Source: Methanosarcina sp. (lineage in GTDB: Archaea; Halobacteriota; Methanosarcinia; Methanosarcinales; Methanosarcinaceae). Taken from it: a DNA stretch of 35,711 nucleotides. The position numbers were made by a program, and so were the translations under genes. Positions within the stretch are counted from its first letter, which is position 1; each line of letters opens with the position of its first letter. Location of the stretch: positions 1 through 35,711 of the forward strand of contig NZ_JAQUVZ010000037.1 of assembly GCF_028693135.1 (NCBI RefSeq), given 5' to 3'. Below the pieces are notes generated by a model. It had not been told where the DNA came from and searched no databases. It saw nothing but the letters and a program-made list of their open reading frames with translations. Shown piece by piece: positions 22,902 through 32,848 of this stretch.

Positions 22902-24437
22902 ATGACTATGGAAATTAACAACACGGACCTGTCTGAAAAAATGCCCCTGGCTGATGACACCGATTTATCGGGCTCCAGGGCTTTTGACGACTCAAAACTT
23001 GTAAAATTAAACGGTATCATAAGCCAGGGACTCAATCCCTATCCCTATAAGTTCGAAAAGAACGGGGATATCTGCGATATCTTGAAAAAATTCGAGGACT
23101 TTGAAGAGAATGAGGGCTTATCTGTCAGGACCGCAGGAAGGCTCTACAATATCAGAAAGCATGGAAAAATGATATTTGCCGACCTTGGGGACCAGACCGG
23201 CAGGATTCAGGTGCTTGTAAGGAAAGGAAACCTCCCGGACGAGGAGTTCGAGACTTTTAAGAACCTTGTGGACACCGGAGATATCATCGGGATTCAGGGC
23301 GAAATTTTCAGGACAAAGAGAGGAGAAGATTCCATCAGTGTGTCCGAATTTGTCCTGCTTTCCAAATCTCTGTGTGCCCTCCCCGAAAAATTCCACGGCT
23401 TAAAAGACGTCGAGACCAGGTACAGGAAGAGGTATCTTGACCTCATAGTCAATGCCGAAAAGAGAGAAATTTTCGTTATGAGGAGCAAACTCATCTCCGA
23501 GATCAGAAGGTTCCTTGCCGAAAGGGAATTTCTCGAGTTTGAAACCCCTGTGCTCCAGACGGTATATGGAGGCGCAAACGCAAGGCCTTTCACGACTTTC
23601 CACAACTGCCTCGGACAGACCCTCTTTTTGAGAATTGCCCCCGAACTCTACCTCAAGAGGCTTGTTGTTGGCGGGTATGAGAAGGTCTTTGAGATTGCCA
23701 AAAACTTCAGGAACGAAGACATTGACACGACCCACAACCCTGAGTTTACGATGATCGAGGTCTACGAGGCTTACAGGGACTACAATGACATGATGGACTT
23801 AACTGAAGGTCTGGTCTCGGAACTCGTGTTCAAGCTGACAGGCGGCTACGAAGTCAAAATGGGCGAAAACACAATCAACCTTCGTTCTCCGTGGAGGAGG
23901 ATTTCCATGGAAGACGCCTTAAAGGAATATGCCGGGCTTGATGTCTTTGCTCACTCTATTGAAGAGCTGAAGAAAATCGCCATTGAGAACAGGATTGTAG
24001 ACTACGAAAAGGCAAAGAGCCACGGTGAGTTCCTTGCCCTGCTTTTTGAAGGCCTTGTAGAAGACAAGCTGATAAACCCGACTTTCATATACGATTTCCC
24101 TGTAGAAAACTCCCCCCTCGCTAAAAATCACAGGGAGAAAGCAGGTTTTGTCGAGCGTTTCGAGCTTTTCCTCAACGGCTGGGAACTGGCAAACGGCTAT
24201 TCCGAATTAAATGACCCGCTTGAACAGGAAAAGAGGTTCGAAGACCAGGATAAGAAAAGAAAGCTGGGAGACCTTGAAGCCCAGACCATCGATTACGACT
24301 TCATAACCGCCCTCGGATACGGCTTGCCCCCAACCGGCGGCATGGGGCTCGGAATCGACCGGCTTACCATGATCCTTGCAGGTCTCGAATCCATCAAGGA
24401 AGTAATCCTTTTCCCGCAGATGAAAAGGGAAGACTGA
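22902..24437 (+). CDS. lysS: lysyl-tRNA synthetase, class II
   Basis: A 511-aa class II aminoacyl-tRNA synthetase that charges tRNA-Lys. An OB-fold anticodon-binding domain (about 75-165; VRTAGRLYNIR, GRIQVLV) is followed by the catalytic domain with motif 1 (FLEFETPVL), motif 2 (FEIAKNFRNEDIDTTHNPEF) and motif 3 (MGLGIDRLTMIL), including the GGANARPF substrate loop. About 35 extra N-terminal residues precede the usual start. Methanosarcina species are established to carry both class I and class II LysRS; only the class II gene is in this window. It is monocistronic by spacing and ends before a strong terminator. Confidence 0.97.
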   Translation: MTMEINNTDLSEKMPLADDTDLSGSRAFDDSKLVKLNGIISQGLNPYPYKFEKNGDICDILKKFEDFEENEGLSVRTAGRLYNIRKHGKMIFADLGDQTGRIQVLVRKGNLPDEEFETFKNLVDTGDIIGIQGEIFRTKRGEDSISVSEFVLLSKSLCALPEKFHGLKDVETRYRKRYLDLIVNAEKREIFVMRSKLISEIRRFLAEREFLEFETPVLQTVYGGANARPFTTFHNCLGQTLFLRIAPELYLKRLVVGGYEKVFEIAKNFRNEDIDTTHNPEFTMIEVYEAYRDYNDMMDLTEGLVSELVFKLTGGYEVKMGENTINLRSPWRRISMEDALKEYAGLDVFAHSIEELKKIAIENRIVDYEKAKSHGEFLALLFEGLVEDKLINPTFIYDFPVENSPLAKNHREKAGFVERFELFLNGWELANGYSELNDPLEQEKRFEDQDKKRKLGDLEAQTIDYDFITALGYGLPPTGGMGLGIDRLTMILAGLESIKEVILFPQMKRED

Positions 24438-24500
24438 TTGATTTCTAACTTAATTTTGTTCTGCAGGTCGAGTTTGCCCTGCCAGGCGGACAGGCCAGTC

Positions 24501-24527
24501 GGGGAGAAAATCCCCTTCTTTTTTTAT
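24501..24527 (+). terminator. terminator after lysS
   Basis: GGGGA, four-base loop and TCCCC (24501-24515) followed by TTCTTTTTTTA make a compact hairpin plus T-tract 60 bases after the stop. Confidence 0.65.
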
Positions 24528-24542
24528 TTCGGAGAAGCCTGA

Positions 24543-24650
24543 AAGGCATCTTCCTCGGGCAGCATAGAACTTGATTCGGCTGAAGTCTACTTGCTGGATG
24601 AAACAAAATAAGGGACAGTAAATAATCTCAGGAAGCTATACCACATCTCA
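24543..24650 (+). pseudogene. remnant of a second SbcD-related phosphoesterase C-terminus
   Basis: In frame, this reads SSGSIELDSAEVYLLDETK, a stop, then LRKLYH. It aligns with the end of the intact phosphoesterase at 17624-18478 (SSGGIELENAEVYLLDGTR, then IRKLQH). Only this tail survives; the TAA inside and the lack of the upstream domains mark it as dead. DNA identity is modest, so it is an old copy rather than a fresh duplication. Confidence 0.65.
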
Positions 24651-24899
24651 CAAAATACTCCGGTTATGGACTTCAAAGAAATGTTTTCTTATTTTATTTA
24701 CATCCCCCCTATTTTTGAATTGGGTTTAACTTTATTATCCCTGGTCATATTATATTCAATTATATTCTCCCCAAAGATCTCATCTTCAACAATACCTCTT
24801 TATAAGAAAATAACATAAGTTATTATGCAGTATAAAATTTTCCGATTAGATGAGCTACCCATAATTTAAACCTGTTCAATCCCGGAAAAGTGCCTTTGT

Positions 24900-26486
24900 A
24901 TGCTGAACCTGAGACAAGAATCAGAAAATAATCCGTTTTTGAGTAAACCGGCCGAGGACAATCTAATGGCTAAAGAAGAAATATATAGGGTTCTATTTGA
25001 GCAGTCCAATGATGCAATTTTTATAACAAAGGGGAAGCGTATTCTGGAAGTTAACCCCAAAGGCTGTAAACTTCTCGGATATGAGAGGGCTCATCTTGAA
25101 AATATTTCTCCCCTCTTTCTCTTTACTGAAGAATCTCTTCCCGGCTTCCGGGACGCATTGAAGGTAACTCTGGAGAACGGATCGGCGTTTTTTGAGACAC
25201 AGATCAAAAGGTCAGACAATAATATCCTCGACATAGAGGTTAGTTCCTCGGTAATGGGTGAAAAAAGTAAAAAGTTCCTGATAATCGCCCGGGACATCAC
25301 TTTGCGTAAAGAATCGGAACGTTTAGTGCAAAAAGAAAGAGATAGATTGAGTGCTTTACTGGAAAAAAGCCTCTGTGGAATATTGTTAATAGAAGCCTCG
25401 AGCCACAAAATAGTTGATGTAAACCCCGTTGCAATAAAAACGATCGGAAGATCAAAAGAAGAGATCGTCGGAAATATCTGCCACCAATTCATCTGTCCGA
25501 CCGAGGTCGGAAAATGTCCTATCAGTGATCTTGGACTGAACGTGGATAATTCAGAAAAAACTATCATCAATGCTCAAAGGGAAGTTGTCCCGATCCTTAA
25601 GAGTGTGGCTCCGGTAACCATAGGGGACAGAGATTATTTTGTCGAAAGTTTCATTGACCTGTCCGAGTGTAAAAGAACTGAAAAGAAACTGCTTCAGGCA
25701 AAGTTTGCTGCAGAGAGCGCAAGCCGGGTCAAGAGTGAATTTCTGGCTACCATGAGCCACGAACTGAGGACCCCTCTTACTGCTATCTTAGGTTTTTCGG
25801 ACCTGCTGCTAGAAGGTATAAATGGAGAACTTGATGAAAGAAGTAAGCGATATTTAAATAATATTTCACGCAGTGGAAACCATCTCCTCGCCCTTATAAA
25901 CAATATTCTTGACCTTTCAAAGATTGAAGCCGGGAAAATGGAACTAAACCTGGAATGTTTTTTCATTTCCGAAGTTTTTGAAGACTTGAAGTTGATAGCC
26001 TCCTCAGGCGCATTAAATAAAGATATTTCTATGGAATTCAATGTTAAAGATAACCTGTCTATCATTGCTGACAAAATAAGATTCAAACAGATTCTTTATA
26101 ACCTCATAAGTAATGCCACCAAGTTCACCCCCGCTGGTGGGTTCGTCAGAATCTCAGCCGAGAGGGCCGAAAATATGATTCAGATACGGGTCTCAGATAC
26201 CGGCATAGGGATCTCGGAAGAAGACCGGAAATACCTCTTTGAGCCTTTCAAACAGATTGATTCGAAAATGAGCCGGCAGTACGAAGGTACTGGCCTTGGG
26301 CTTGCTCTGGTAAAACAGTTTGTTGATATGCATAAGGGCAGAATATGGTTTACAAGTGTTCAGGGAAAAGGGTCATCTTTCATATTTGAGCTGCCCGTAA
26401 ATGGACTGGATAAGACGAAAAAACCAGATAATGTATTGAAAGATATTGCCACCAAAGTTGGTGTATCTGCTAACTTCTCAGGATGA
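24900..26486 (+). CDS. PAS-PAS sensor histidine kinase (HisKA type)
   Basis: A 528-aa soluble histidine kinase. PAS 1 covers about 25-140 (YRVLFEQSNDAIFI); PAS 2 covers about 150-262 and contains a Cys-rich insert CHQFICPTEVGKC that could bind metal or sense redox (inference). A short coiled segment leads to the HisKA domain with H287 in SHELRTPL, then the HATPase with NLISNATKFTP, DTGIGIS and GTGLGLALVKQ. There is no receiver domain or transmembrane helix. The start at 24900 has no good RBS; ATG 24966 with GAGG upstream is a credible alternative and removes 22 residues. No response regulator lies nearby, so it must signal in trans. Confidence 0.92.
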   Translation: MLNLRQESENNPFLSKPAEDNLMAKEEIYRVLFEQSNDAIFITKGKRILEVNPKGCKLLGYERAHLENISPLFLFTEESLPGFRDALKVTLENGSAFFETQIKRSDNNILDIEVSSSVMGEKSKKFLIIARDITLRKESERLVQKERDRLSALLEKSLCGILLIEASSHKIVDVNPVAIKTIGRSKEEIVGNICHQFICPTEVGKCPISDLGLNVDNSEKTIINAQREVVPILKSVAPVTIGDRDYFVESFIDLSECKRTEKKLLQAKFAAESASRVKSEFLATMSHELRTPLTAILGFSDLLLEGINGELDERSKRYLNNISRSGNHLLALINNILDLSKIEAGKMELNLECFFISEVFEDLKLIASSGALNKDISMEFNVKDNLSIIADKIRFKQILYNLISNATKFTPAGGFVRISAERAENMIQIRVSDTGIGISEEDRKYLFEPFKQIDSKMSRQYEGTGLGLALVKQFVDMHKGRIWFTSVQGKGSSFIFELPVNGLDKTKKPDNVLKDIATKVGVSANFSG

Positions 26487-26740
26487 ATAATTTCAGATTT
26501 TTATGCGGTATATTTATAGGAAGGCCGTTCCCAGCCCCGGTGGTGGATAGTACATCATTTTCTCCTCAGGCGGGAAGATCCCTTTCTCGGAAGCTGCAGG
26601 TTGACAGGGAGAGTATTTCACAGTATTGGAACCTATTTAAGGTTGGACGTTCTTTCCTAAATGCTAAAGACTCAGGGTTTTCCTGCTGAGTTTTTGAGGC
26701 AGCATCAGCTACAACAGCATCAAAAATGAGTTTTTGAAAA

Positions 26741-29608
26741 ATGACGTTCAACAACACCTTCGACTCCTTCCATCCGAAAATCCAGGAAGCCCTTAAGACT
26801 CTGGGTTTCATAAAACCCACCGAACCGCAGGAAAGGGCTTTTCCCTTCATCCTTGACGGAAAACACACTCTTCTGATCGCTCCAACCGGCTCCGGGAAAA
26901 CTGAATCAGCTGTCCTGCCGGTCTTCCACGCTATCCTCAAGAAAAAACCGGAGAAACGGAGCGGGATATCTGCCCTCTACATCACTCCCCTGCGGGCGCT
27001 TAACAGGGATATGCTCTCCAGAATTGAAATTATGGGGAAGCTGCTTGATATCAAAGTCCAGGTCAGGCATGGGGACACCCCGCAGAGCGAAAGGCAGCGT
27101 CAGTCTAAAAACCCTCCTGATGTGCTGATCACAACCCCTGAGACCCTTCAGGCAATGTTTACGGGCTCCCGCCTGCGGAAGAACCTTGAGACCGTAACCC
27201 ACGTGGTTGTGGACGAAATCCATGAGCTTGCAGGCTCAAAGCGGGGAGCCCAGTTGGCTGTGGGGCTTGAGAGGCTTGTGGAAATCTCCGGGGAATTCCA
27301 GAGAATCGGGCTTTCGGCAACAGTCGGAAACCCCTGGGAGATTGCAAAGTTCCTGGCAGGGGCAAACCGGGATTTTACGGTTATTGAAGTGGCTCTTCTG
27401 AAGCTGCTGGAGTTCGATGTAATCAGCCCGCAGGTCTCGGGAGAATCCGAAGATCGGGAGGTCATGGAAATTGCAAAGACCGTGGGCTGTGAACCCGAAT
27501 TTGCATCTCAGCTTCTGTGCATCAGGAAAATCGTTGAAGAAAGCCAATCCACACTTATTTTTGTGAATACCCGGCAGAGTGCGGAAGCTCTTGCAGCAGG
27601 TTTCCGAAAGCTTGGGGCGTCAATTGGAGTGCACCACGGCTCCCTTTCCTTTGAAGCCCGCGTCGAAGCCGAAGAGGCGTTCAAGTCCGGAGCTCTCAGG
27701 GGCCTGATCTGCACCTCGTCAATGGAACTCGGGATCGATATAGGAAATGTTGACCGGGTGATTCAGTACGGCTCTCCTCGCCAGGTCTCAAGGCTGCTCC
27801 AGAGGGTAGGAAGGGCAGGGCACAGGTTGCACGAGGTTTCCCGGGGCACGATCATCTCCATGGAAGCGGATGACACCGCCGAGAGCATGGCAATTACAAA
27901 GGCTGCACTCGAAGGCAGGGTTGAAGAGATTTCCCCGCACAGGAATTCCCTTGACGTTGTGGCAAACCAGATTGCAGGCATGGTTATGGACTTCGGGGAG
28001 ATCGGAATCGACAGGATTTTCAGGATCCTCGGGTGGACCTACACGTTCAAGGATTTGCGGATTGAAGAGCTGCAGAGGGTGGTGGACCAGATAGGGGACT
28101 ACAGACTGGTCTGGCACGAGAAAGGATCAAATGTTGTGAAAAAACGCAGGAAAAGCTGGGAATATTATTACGACAACCTCTCCATGATCCCGGACGAGAA
28201 AAAGTACGAGATCTATGACATCGTGAGTGGGAAGTCCATAGGGGTGCTGGACGAAGCTTTTGTGGTAAATTTCGCCCAGCCCGGAGCCGTTTTCATAACT
28301 AAAGGGGATATGTGGCGGGTCATTGAGATGCCTGACCGCGAACGGGAACCGGGTCGGGACAGGATCAAGGTCGAGCCGGTCGAAGGCATGGGGGAAGTCC
28401 CGAGCTGGACCGGAGAAGAAATCCCTGTGCCCTTTGAAGTAGCCCAGGGCGTGGGAAAGCTCAGGGCTGAAACCGCAGCCCTCATCCGGGAAGGGCTTGA
28501 TGATGAAGCAGTTGCCAAAAAGCTGCAGTTGAAATATCCGGTCGCCAGGACAGCAGTGCTTGAATTTATCCGCCTGCTACGGGACCACGTTGAAGGAGGT
28601 TTTCCGCTTCCGGATGCCGACACAATCGTAATCGAAGACGAAGGAGACGCTGTGACCCTGAACGCCTGTTTCGGCCACAACACCAACGGGACGCTGGCAA
28701 GGGTTTTGACTTCCCTTCTGTCGGCACGTTTCGGGGGCAGCGTAGCCCAGGAGGTGGACCCGTACAGGATCAGGCTGACTCTCCCCCGCAGGGTCGGCCC
28801 TGTCCAGATCCGGGACATGCTTCTTTCTCTCCGCCCGGAACACGTTGAGCCCATCATCGAAATGACCCTGAAGAACACCACCCTCATGAAATGGAAAATG
28901 GTCCACGTAGCCCGCAAGTTTGGAGCCCTCTCCCGAAACATCGACTATGACAGGATCAGCATGAAAAAGCTCCTTGAAATCTACGAGGGCTCTTCCATGT
29001 ACGATGAGGTGGTCCGCGAGATCTTCCACGATATGCTGGACGTCCCCAGGGCAAAAGAAGTCCTGACAAAACTTGCAGCCGGCGAGATTGCAGTCGAGGT
29101 TTCGGGTCCAACCCCAATCGGTTCAGCCGGCTTTGCCATGAAAAGAGACCTTGTAGCCCCGGAAAAAGCCGACCGTTCAATTGTGCTTGCCTTAAAGGAA
29201 CGCATCATGAACGACCACATTATCCTCTTCTGCACGACCTGCAAGAAATGGACTTCCCGCCGGCAGGTCAAAAATGCTCCCGAAGAAATCATCTGCCCGG
29301 TCTGTGACTCAAGAATGGTTGCAGCCCTCAAGCCCTGGGAAGACGAGGAAATCAAACTTGTCCGGAAACAGGGAAAGGGCGTCCCGGTCTCAGCCGAGGA
29401 GAAAAAACGCATCCAGAGAGTCTACCGGAATGCCAGCATCGTGAACTCGCAGGGGAAAAAAGCCGTTATTGCGCTTGCGAGCAGGGGAGTCGGGCCTGAA
29501 ACCGCGTCAAGGGTGATTGAAAAGTTGAGGGTGGATGAAGAAGCTTTTTACAGGGATATTTTGAAGGCTGAGAGGAATTATGTGAAGACGAAGAAATTCT
29601 GGGAATAA
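26741..29608 (+). CDS. Lhr-type ATP-dependent DNA helicase
   Basis: A 955-aa superfamily 2 helicase of the archaeal Lhr family. Motifs in order: Q-like region PTEPQ, Walker A APTGSGKT (47-54), Ia TPLRALNRD, Walker B DEIH (158-161), motif III SATVG (192-196), the second RecA domain with VGRAGHR (motif VI, about 356-362), then a winged helix and Lhr-core domain. Near the C-terminus a zinc ribbon has CTTC and CPVC (about 830-855). Lhr proteins translocate on ssDNA and act in DNA repair. The start has weak SD only. The last about 370 bases have a diverged second copy at 30326-30695, and a zinc-ribbon gene lies between the copies on the other strand. Confidence 0.95.
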   Translation: MTFNNTFDSFHPKIQEALKTLGFIKPTEPQERAFPFILDGKHTLLIAPTGSGKTESAVLPVFHAILKKKPEKRSGISALYITPLRALNRDMLSRIEIMGKLLDIKVQVRHGDTPQSERQRQSKNPPDVLITTPETLQAMFTGSRLRKNLETVTHVVVDEIHELAGSKRGAQLAVGLERLVEISGEFQRIGLSATVGNPWEIAKFLAGANRDFTVIEVALLKLLEFDVISPQVSGESEDREVMEIAKTVGCEPEFASQLLCIRKIVEESQSTLIFVNTRQSAEALAAGFRKLGASIGVHHGSLSFEARVEAEEAFKSGALRGLICTSSMELGIDIGNVDRVIQYGSPRQVSRLLQRVGRAGHRLHEVSRGTIISMEADDTAESMAITKAALEGRVEEISPHRNSLDVVANQIAGMVMDFGEIGIDRIFRILGWTYTFKDLRIEELQRVVDQIGDYRLVWHEKGSNVVKKRRKSWEYYYDNLSMIPDEKKYEIYDIVSGKSIGVLDEAFVVNFAQPGAVFITKGDMWRVIEMPDREREPGRDRIKVEPVEGMGEVPSWTGEEIPVPFEVAQGVGKLRAETAALIREGLDDEAVAKKLQLKYPVARTAVLEFIRLLRDHVEGGFPLPDADTIVIEDEGDAVTLNACFGHNTNGTLARVLTSLLSARFGGSVAQEVDPYRIRLTLPRRVGPVQIRDMLLSLRPEHVEPIIEMTLKNTTLMKWKMVHVARKFGALSRNIDYDRISMKKLLEIYEGSSMYDEVVREIFHDMLDVPRAKEVLTKLAAGEIAVEVSGPTPIGSAGFAMKRDLVAPEKADRSIVLALKERIMNDHIILFCTTCKKWTSRRQVKNAPEEIICPVCDSRMVAALKPWEDEEIKLVRKQGKGVPVSAEEKKRIQRVYRNASIVNSQGKKAVIALASRGVGPETASRVIEKLRVDEEAFYRDILKAERNYVKTKKFWE

Positions 29609-29734
29609 AAAGGGAAAGAATACAGGTGGACTATTAACACCAAGAAAGCTTAAAATTGAGTCACATAATTTCAATTTTTTACTTGTTTTCCTCTCCTTTT
29701 ATACATATTTTTCCAATTTTCATTTGCTGTATTT

Positions 29735-30133
29735 TTAGTATCTTAAATTGCTATATCGGTAATCATCGAGGCTCATGCCACAATCTTTGCACATATAGTA
29801 TGGTTTAATCTCCTCTGTATTGTTTTTAGCTCCACAGTTTGGGCACACAATATATTTTTCTCCAAGACCAAAGAAGGAAGAGTTTATTTCGTATTTTCTT
29901 CCATTAGGAGTGTAAAGATATCCGGAGCGTTCGACATGTTCATTCCCAAATACTTTACAGCATGATGGACATATTCCTGTGTTTACTATTTCTTCATCCA
30001 GTTCAAAACCACATTCTGGGCACTTGAATTTCTTTTTTCCAAGCCCAAAAAAAGAACTTTCTAATTTGTAGATTTCCCCATTCGTTGCATAGAAAAAATC
30101 ATCATCAAGCTGTCCATATTTTCCACTTCTCAT
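29735..30133 (-). CDS. small duplicated zinc-ribbon protein
   Basis: A predicted 132-aa protein with two similar halves: each has Y-x2-x-SSFFGLG-x-K followed by CPECG or CPNCG, and two further Cys pairs (CPSCC, CKDCG) complete two zinc ribbons. The internal duplication is clear to the eye. No membrane segment is seen. Start chosen as the first Met with reading frame; the RBS is weak. It lies between the intact and the duplicated Lhr 3' ends. Function unknown; a nucleic-acid or protein binding role would be only a guess. Confidence 0.75.
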   Translation of the reverse strand: MRSGKYGQLDDDFFYATNGEIYKLESSFFGLGKKKFKCPECGFELDEEIVNTGICPSCCKVFGNEHVERSGYLYTPNGRKYEINSSFFGLGEKYIVCPNCGAKNNTEEIKPYYMCKDCGMSLDDYRYSNLRY

Positions 30134-30325
30134 TGTATCTAACCTATATATTCAATTATTATCGTTTTTATGTATATTATCTATTTATGTCTTTTCAAAT
30201 AAATATCTTATCTAGCAATTGAAATACTGCTGCAACGATTTTTTTGGCAAAAAACACTGCCAATCGCCATTTTGCTTTCTATCTTAATATTGGTAAATTT
30301 CAATCTTAAAAATATTTCAATCCAT

Positions 30326-30695
30326 GTTGCAAGAAATGGACCTCCCGCCGCCAGGTCAAGAACGTGCCCGAAGAAATCATCTGTCCGGTCTGTGACTCAA
30401 GAATGGTTGCAGCCCTCAAGCCCTGGGAGAAGAGGAAATCAAACTGGTCAGGAAACAGGGAAAGGGCGTCCCGGTCTCAGCCGAGGAGAAGAAACGCATC
30501 CAGAGAGTCTACCGAAACGCCAGCATCGTGAACTCGCAGGGGAAAAAAGCAGTAATTGCGCTTGCGAGCAGGGGGGTCGGGCCTGAAACCGCATCAAGGG
30601 TGATTGAAAAGATGAGGGTGGACGAAGAGGCGTTTTACAGGGATATTCTGATTGCAGAGAGGAATTACGTGAAGACGAAGAAGTTTTGGGAATGA
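30326..30695 (+). pseudogene. diverged duplicate of the Lhr gene 3' end
   Basis: About 370 bases align with the last 370 bases of the helicase gene, starting at the zinc-ribbon codons for CKKW and ending at the stop codon. Most differences are silent third-position changes, with a few residue changes (for example MRVDEE for LRVDEE, LIAE for LKAE). One base is missing around 30425-30435, which breaks the frame. This pattern fits import of an orthologous gene end from a related strain, or an old duplication, not a recent copy. The piece has no start and no promoter. Confidence 0.85.
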
Positions 30696-31021
30696 AAAGC
30701 TGAGAGGGAGTTATTCATATCGAAAGAGATTATCGATTTCTATCATAGAAGAGTGATTTTTGTCTGTTACTTTTTGAAAACATTCGTTTACTTCATAAGT
30801 GTAATTTCTCCATTACTGCCAACGTAGTAGTCTAATATATTTCTACATGTCCCATATGAGGATTCTTTGATTATTATGCAATCTTGACGATTTTTTATGC
30901 GTCGGGCGTTTTTATTTTAAATATTGACTTCCATAGTCAAAAAATTAAGCATATTGAAATAATTGTAACTTTGTTTGCATTGTAACACCTATTCAAAATA
31001 GATATTCAGGAAGGAGTTACA
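30696..31021. other. intergenic, AT-rich
   Basis: About 325 bases with no gene. The right end has AGGAAGGAG, six bases before the ATG at 31022, a strong RBS for the next gene. Confidence 0.55.
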
Positions 31022-31753
31022 ATGAGTAAAATTACAGAAATTTTAGTCAAAGAAGGAGATAAGGTTTTCAATGAACCTTATAAGTTTGTTAAATTTAACA
31101 ATAATCCAAAAGCAAATGAATTATTAAATGACCTTAAGAACCATCCACATGCTTTTACCCTTGCTTGCATTATGGACCGCCAAATCAAAGCAGAAAGAGC
31201 ATGGTCAATTCCATATGAGGTTTTTGAAGATTGCGAATTTCCTAATGTTGCAAAAATGAGCCACGAAGATATATCCAAAATATTCCACAGTAAAAAACTT
31301 CATAGATTTAACGATGAAATGGCCCTATATTTCTACTTGGCAGTTCAAAAAATTAATGATGATTATGATGGAGATGCTTCTAAAATATGGAACGACGAAC
31401 CGAAGAGCGCAACATTAGTAAGAAGATTTCTTGAGTTTAAGGGAGTTGGAATAAAGATCGCAACTATGGCTTCTAATATCTTGGCTAGGAAGTTAAAGGT
31501 ACCAATGGCTGATTACTGTTGCATAGACATATCGCCTGATGTGCATGTAAAAAGAGTTTTCAGAAGGGTTGGATTTATCAATGAAAATGCAACTGTTAAC
31601 GAAATAATATATTGTGCAAAGGAGATTAACCCCGAATACCCAGGAATTCTTGATTTGCCTTGCTGGGAAGTTGGAAATAAATGGTGTAGGCCAAAAAATC
31701 CAAAGTGTAATGAGTGTTTATTGGATAAATACTGTCCTAAGATTATTGACTAA
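31022..31753 (+). CDS. endonuclease III-like HhH-GPD base-excision enzyme with FeS cluster
   Basis: A 243-aa DNA glycosylase/AP-lyase candidate. The helix-hairpin-helix is FKGVGIKIA (139-147), with K145 in the position of the catalytic Lys of EndoIII; D173 (PDVHVKRV) is the conserved Asp. The C-terminus has C222-x6-C229-x2-C232-x5-C238, the [4Fe-4S] pattern of the EndoIII family. The Lys-Asp spacing is about ten residues longer than in classic EndoIII, with an insert around 152-170 that includes a Cys pair, so it is a divergent branch and its lesion is unknown. AT-rich codon use and isolation from other repair genes are noted. RBS AGGAAGGAG. Confidence 0.85.
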   Translation: MSKITEILVKEGDKVFNEPYKFVKFNNNPKANELLNDLKNHPHAFTLACIMDRQIKAERAWSIPYEVFEDCEFPNVAKMSHEDISKIFHSKKLHRFNDEMALYFYLAVQKINDDYDGDASKIWNDEPKSATLVRRFLEFKGVGIKIATMASNILARKLKVPMADYCCIDISPDVHVKRVFRRVGFINENATVNEIIYCAKEINPEYPGILDLPCWEVGNKWCRPKNPKCNECLLDKYCPKIID

Positions 31754-32098
31754 TCTACGATCATTGACTAATTTCATAGTAATATTTTAATCGATTTAGG
31801 GTTTGCTCGAATGTGTTAATAAATCAATATTTTGGAATTTTCACCAATCTCTCAAAAATACACTGGTCATGCGATTAAAAAGTTCTATGCCAGTTACCTA
31901 TGACTCCACGAATTGAATAAACTTCAGAACAGCGGCGCAATCAAAGAATTTCCAATCGAAGGATTTGAGGGGGCTGGGGCGGAAATATAATAAAAAAGTT
32001 ATCTCGCTCTGAATCTCTCCTTTATCAAACCTATTTTTTTCTCTTAATAAGATTTAAAGAGTAAAACAGGCTTTCAGTGTAATGTAAAAGGAGAAGGT
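31754..32098. other. intergenic between the FeS glycosylase and the DUF3267 gene
   Basis: No gene. Contains copy A of the G-rich dispersed repeat (31920-31997) and, at the right end, the RBS-like AAAAGGAGAAGG before the apparent AUU start. Confidence 0.5.
31920..31997. repeat. dispersed repeat, copy A (partner near 33748-33822)
   Basis: AATCGAAGGATTTGAGGGGG (copy A) and GGTCGAAGGATTTGAGGGGG (copy B) lie in similar surroundings, both followed by G-rich sequence and GAAATATAATAAAA. The copies are about 1.8 kb apart, same orientation, in gene-free sequence. Confidence 0.65.
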
Positions 32099-32737
32099 AT
32101 TATCCGGCTGAGATACAAATTCCCTCAAGTAAACTCTGAAAGGCACTCAGAACTGATCACAAGCAACTGGATACAGCTACGTGAGCCGAAAAATTTCGTG
32201 TCCACTATACTCGCAGCAATCCCATTAATGATCCTGAATACTCTGCTTTCTATAACGGTCCTTGGTATATTTTCGCCTTTCTCTTTAGCAGATGTCGGCA
32301 TTAACCCTTCACAACCGATAATGCTAACTATACACTTACAGGATATTGCATACCTTATCGGGCTGGTTTTTATTCATGAACTTATTCATCTTGTCTTTAT
32401 CCCGGACTTTTTAATTTCGGATAAAACATTTTTAGGAATTACTTATTTTGGCGGATTTGTTTATTCTGAAGAAGCGATATCAAAATCAAGGTATATTCTT
32501 ATCACACTGGCACCTTTTGTCTTGCTTTCAATAATACTGCCTGGCATTCTGGGGGCTCTGGGTCTATTAAATCCGTTAGCAAAGATCCTTATATTGTTAA
32601 ACGCTATGAGTTCTGGCGTGGACATGCTGGGTTTGATCCTTATACTGATCCAGGTGCCTGATGGTGCATATTTAACTTCCAACGGGATAAGGATTTACTG
32701 GAAAAGGATAGATAAGAGCATTCCCGGAAGCAACTGA
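32099..32737 (+). CDS. DUF3267-type integral membrane zincin (putative metallopeptidase)
   Basis: A membrane protein with about four hydrophobic segments and the zinc site HELIH in the second or third helix (residue about 99 of the long form). DUF3267 members look like small site-2-like or M50-like zincins of unknown substrate. The usual GTG start would be 32198. However, 33 upstream codons are open and read like coding sequence (SNWIQLREPKNF, typical of the family lead-in), with AAAGGAG placed correctly for an ATT at 32099, and no ATG, GTG or TTG occurs between the previous in-frame stop and 32198. I annotate the long form; the GTG form (179 aa) is the alternative. A lost ATG would equally explain it. 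Confidence 0.75.
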   Translation: MIRLRYKFPQVNSERHSELITSNWIQLREPKNFVSTILAAIPLMILNTLLSITVLGIFSPFSLADVGINPSQPIMLTIHLQDIAYLIGLVFIHELIHLVFIPDFLISDKTFLGITYFGGFVYSEEAISKSRYILITLAPFVLLSIILPGILGALGLLNPLAKILILLNAMSSGVDMLGLILILIQVPDGAYLTSNGIRIYWKRIDKSIPGSN

Positions 32738-32848
32738 AGATGTATGATCTGAAGGTAGACAAGCAAAAATCTCTTTTTTCAAAAATTTCCTTGTGTCCTG
32801 CCGGTAACAGCTTTAAACACTCACAGATTAAACGTTATTCTGGTAAAG

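Larger units (their letters stand above)
24438..24899. other. intergenic after LysRS, with terminator and phosphoesterase remnant
   Basis: The stretch holds the LysRS terminator and the 24543-24650 remnant, listed separately. The remaining 250 bases are AT-rich and contain the second kinase's promoter region; no gene is seen. Confidence 0.5.

Noticed and set aside
26483-26689. 68-codon frame between the second kinase and Lhr
   Set aside because: No RBS or recognisable domain; it overlaps the kinase stop and has spacer-like composition.
27148-29412. Long minus-strand frames opposite the Lhr gene
   Set aside because: Antisense to a fully motif-supported helicase gene.
30272-30586. 104-codon plus-strand frame as a separate gene
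   Set aside because: It is the wrong frame of the duplicated Lhr 3' end after the one-base deletion.
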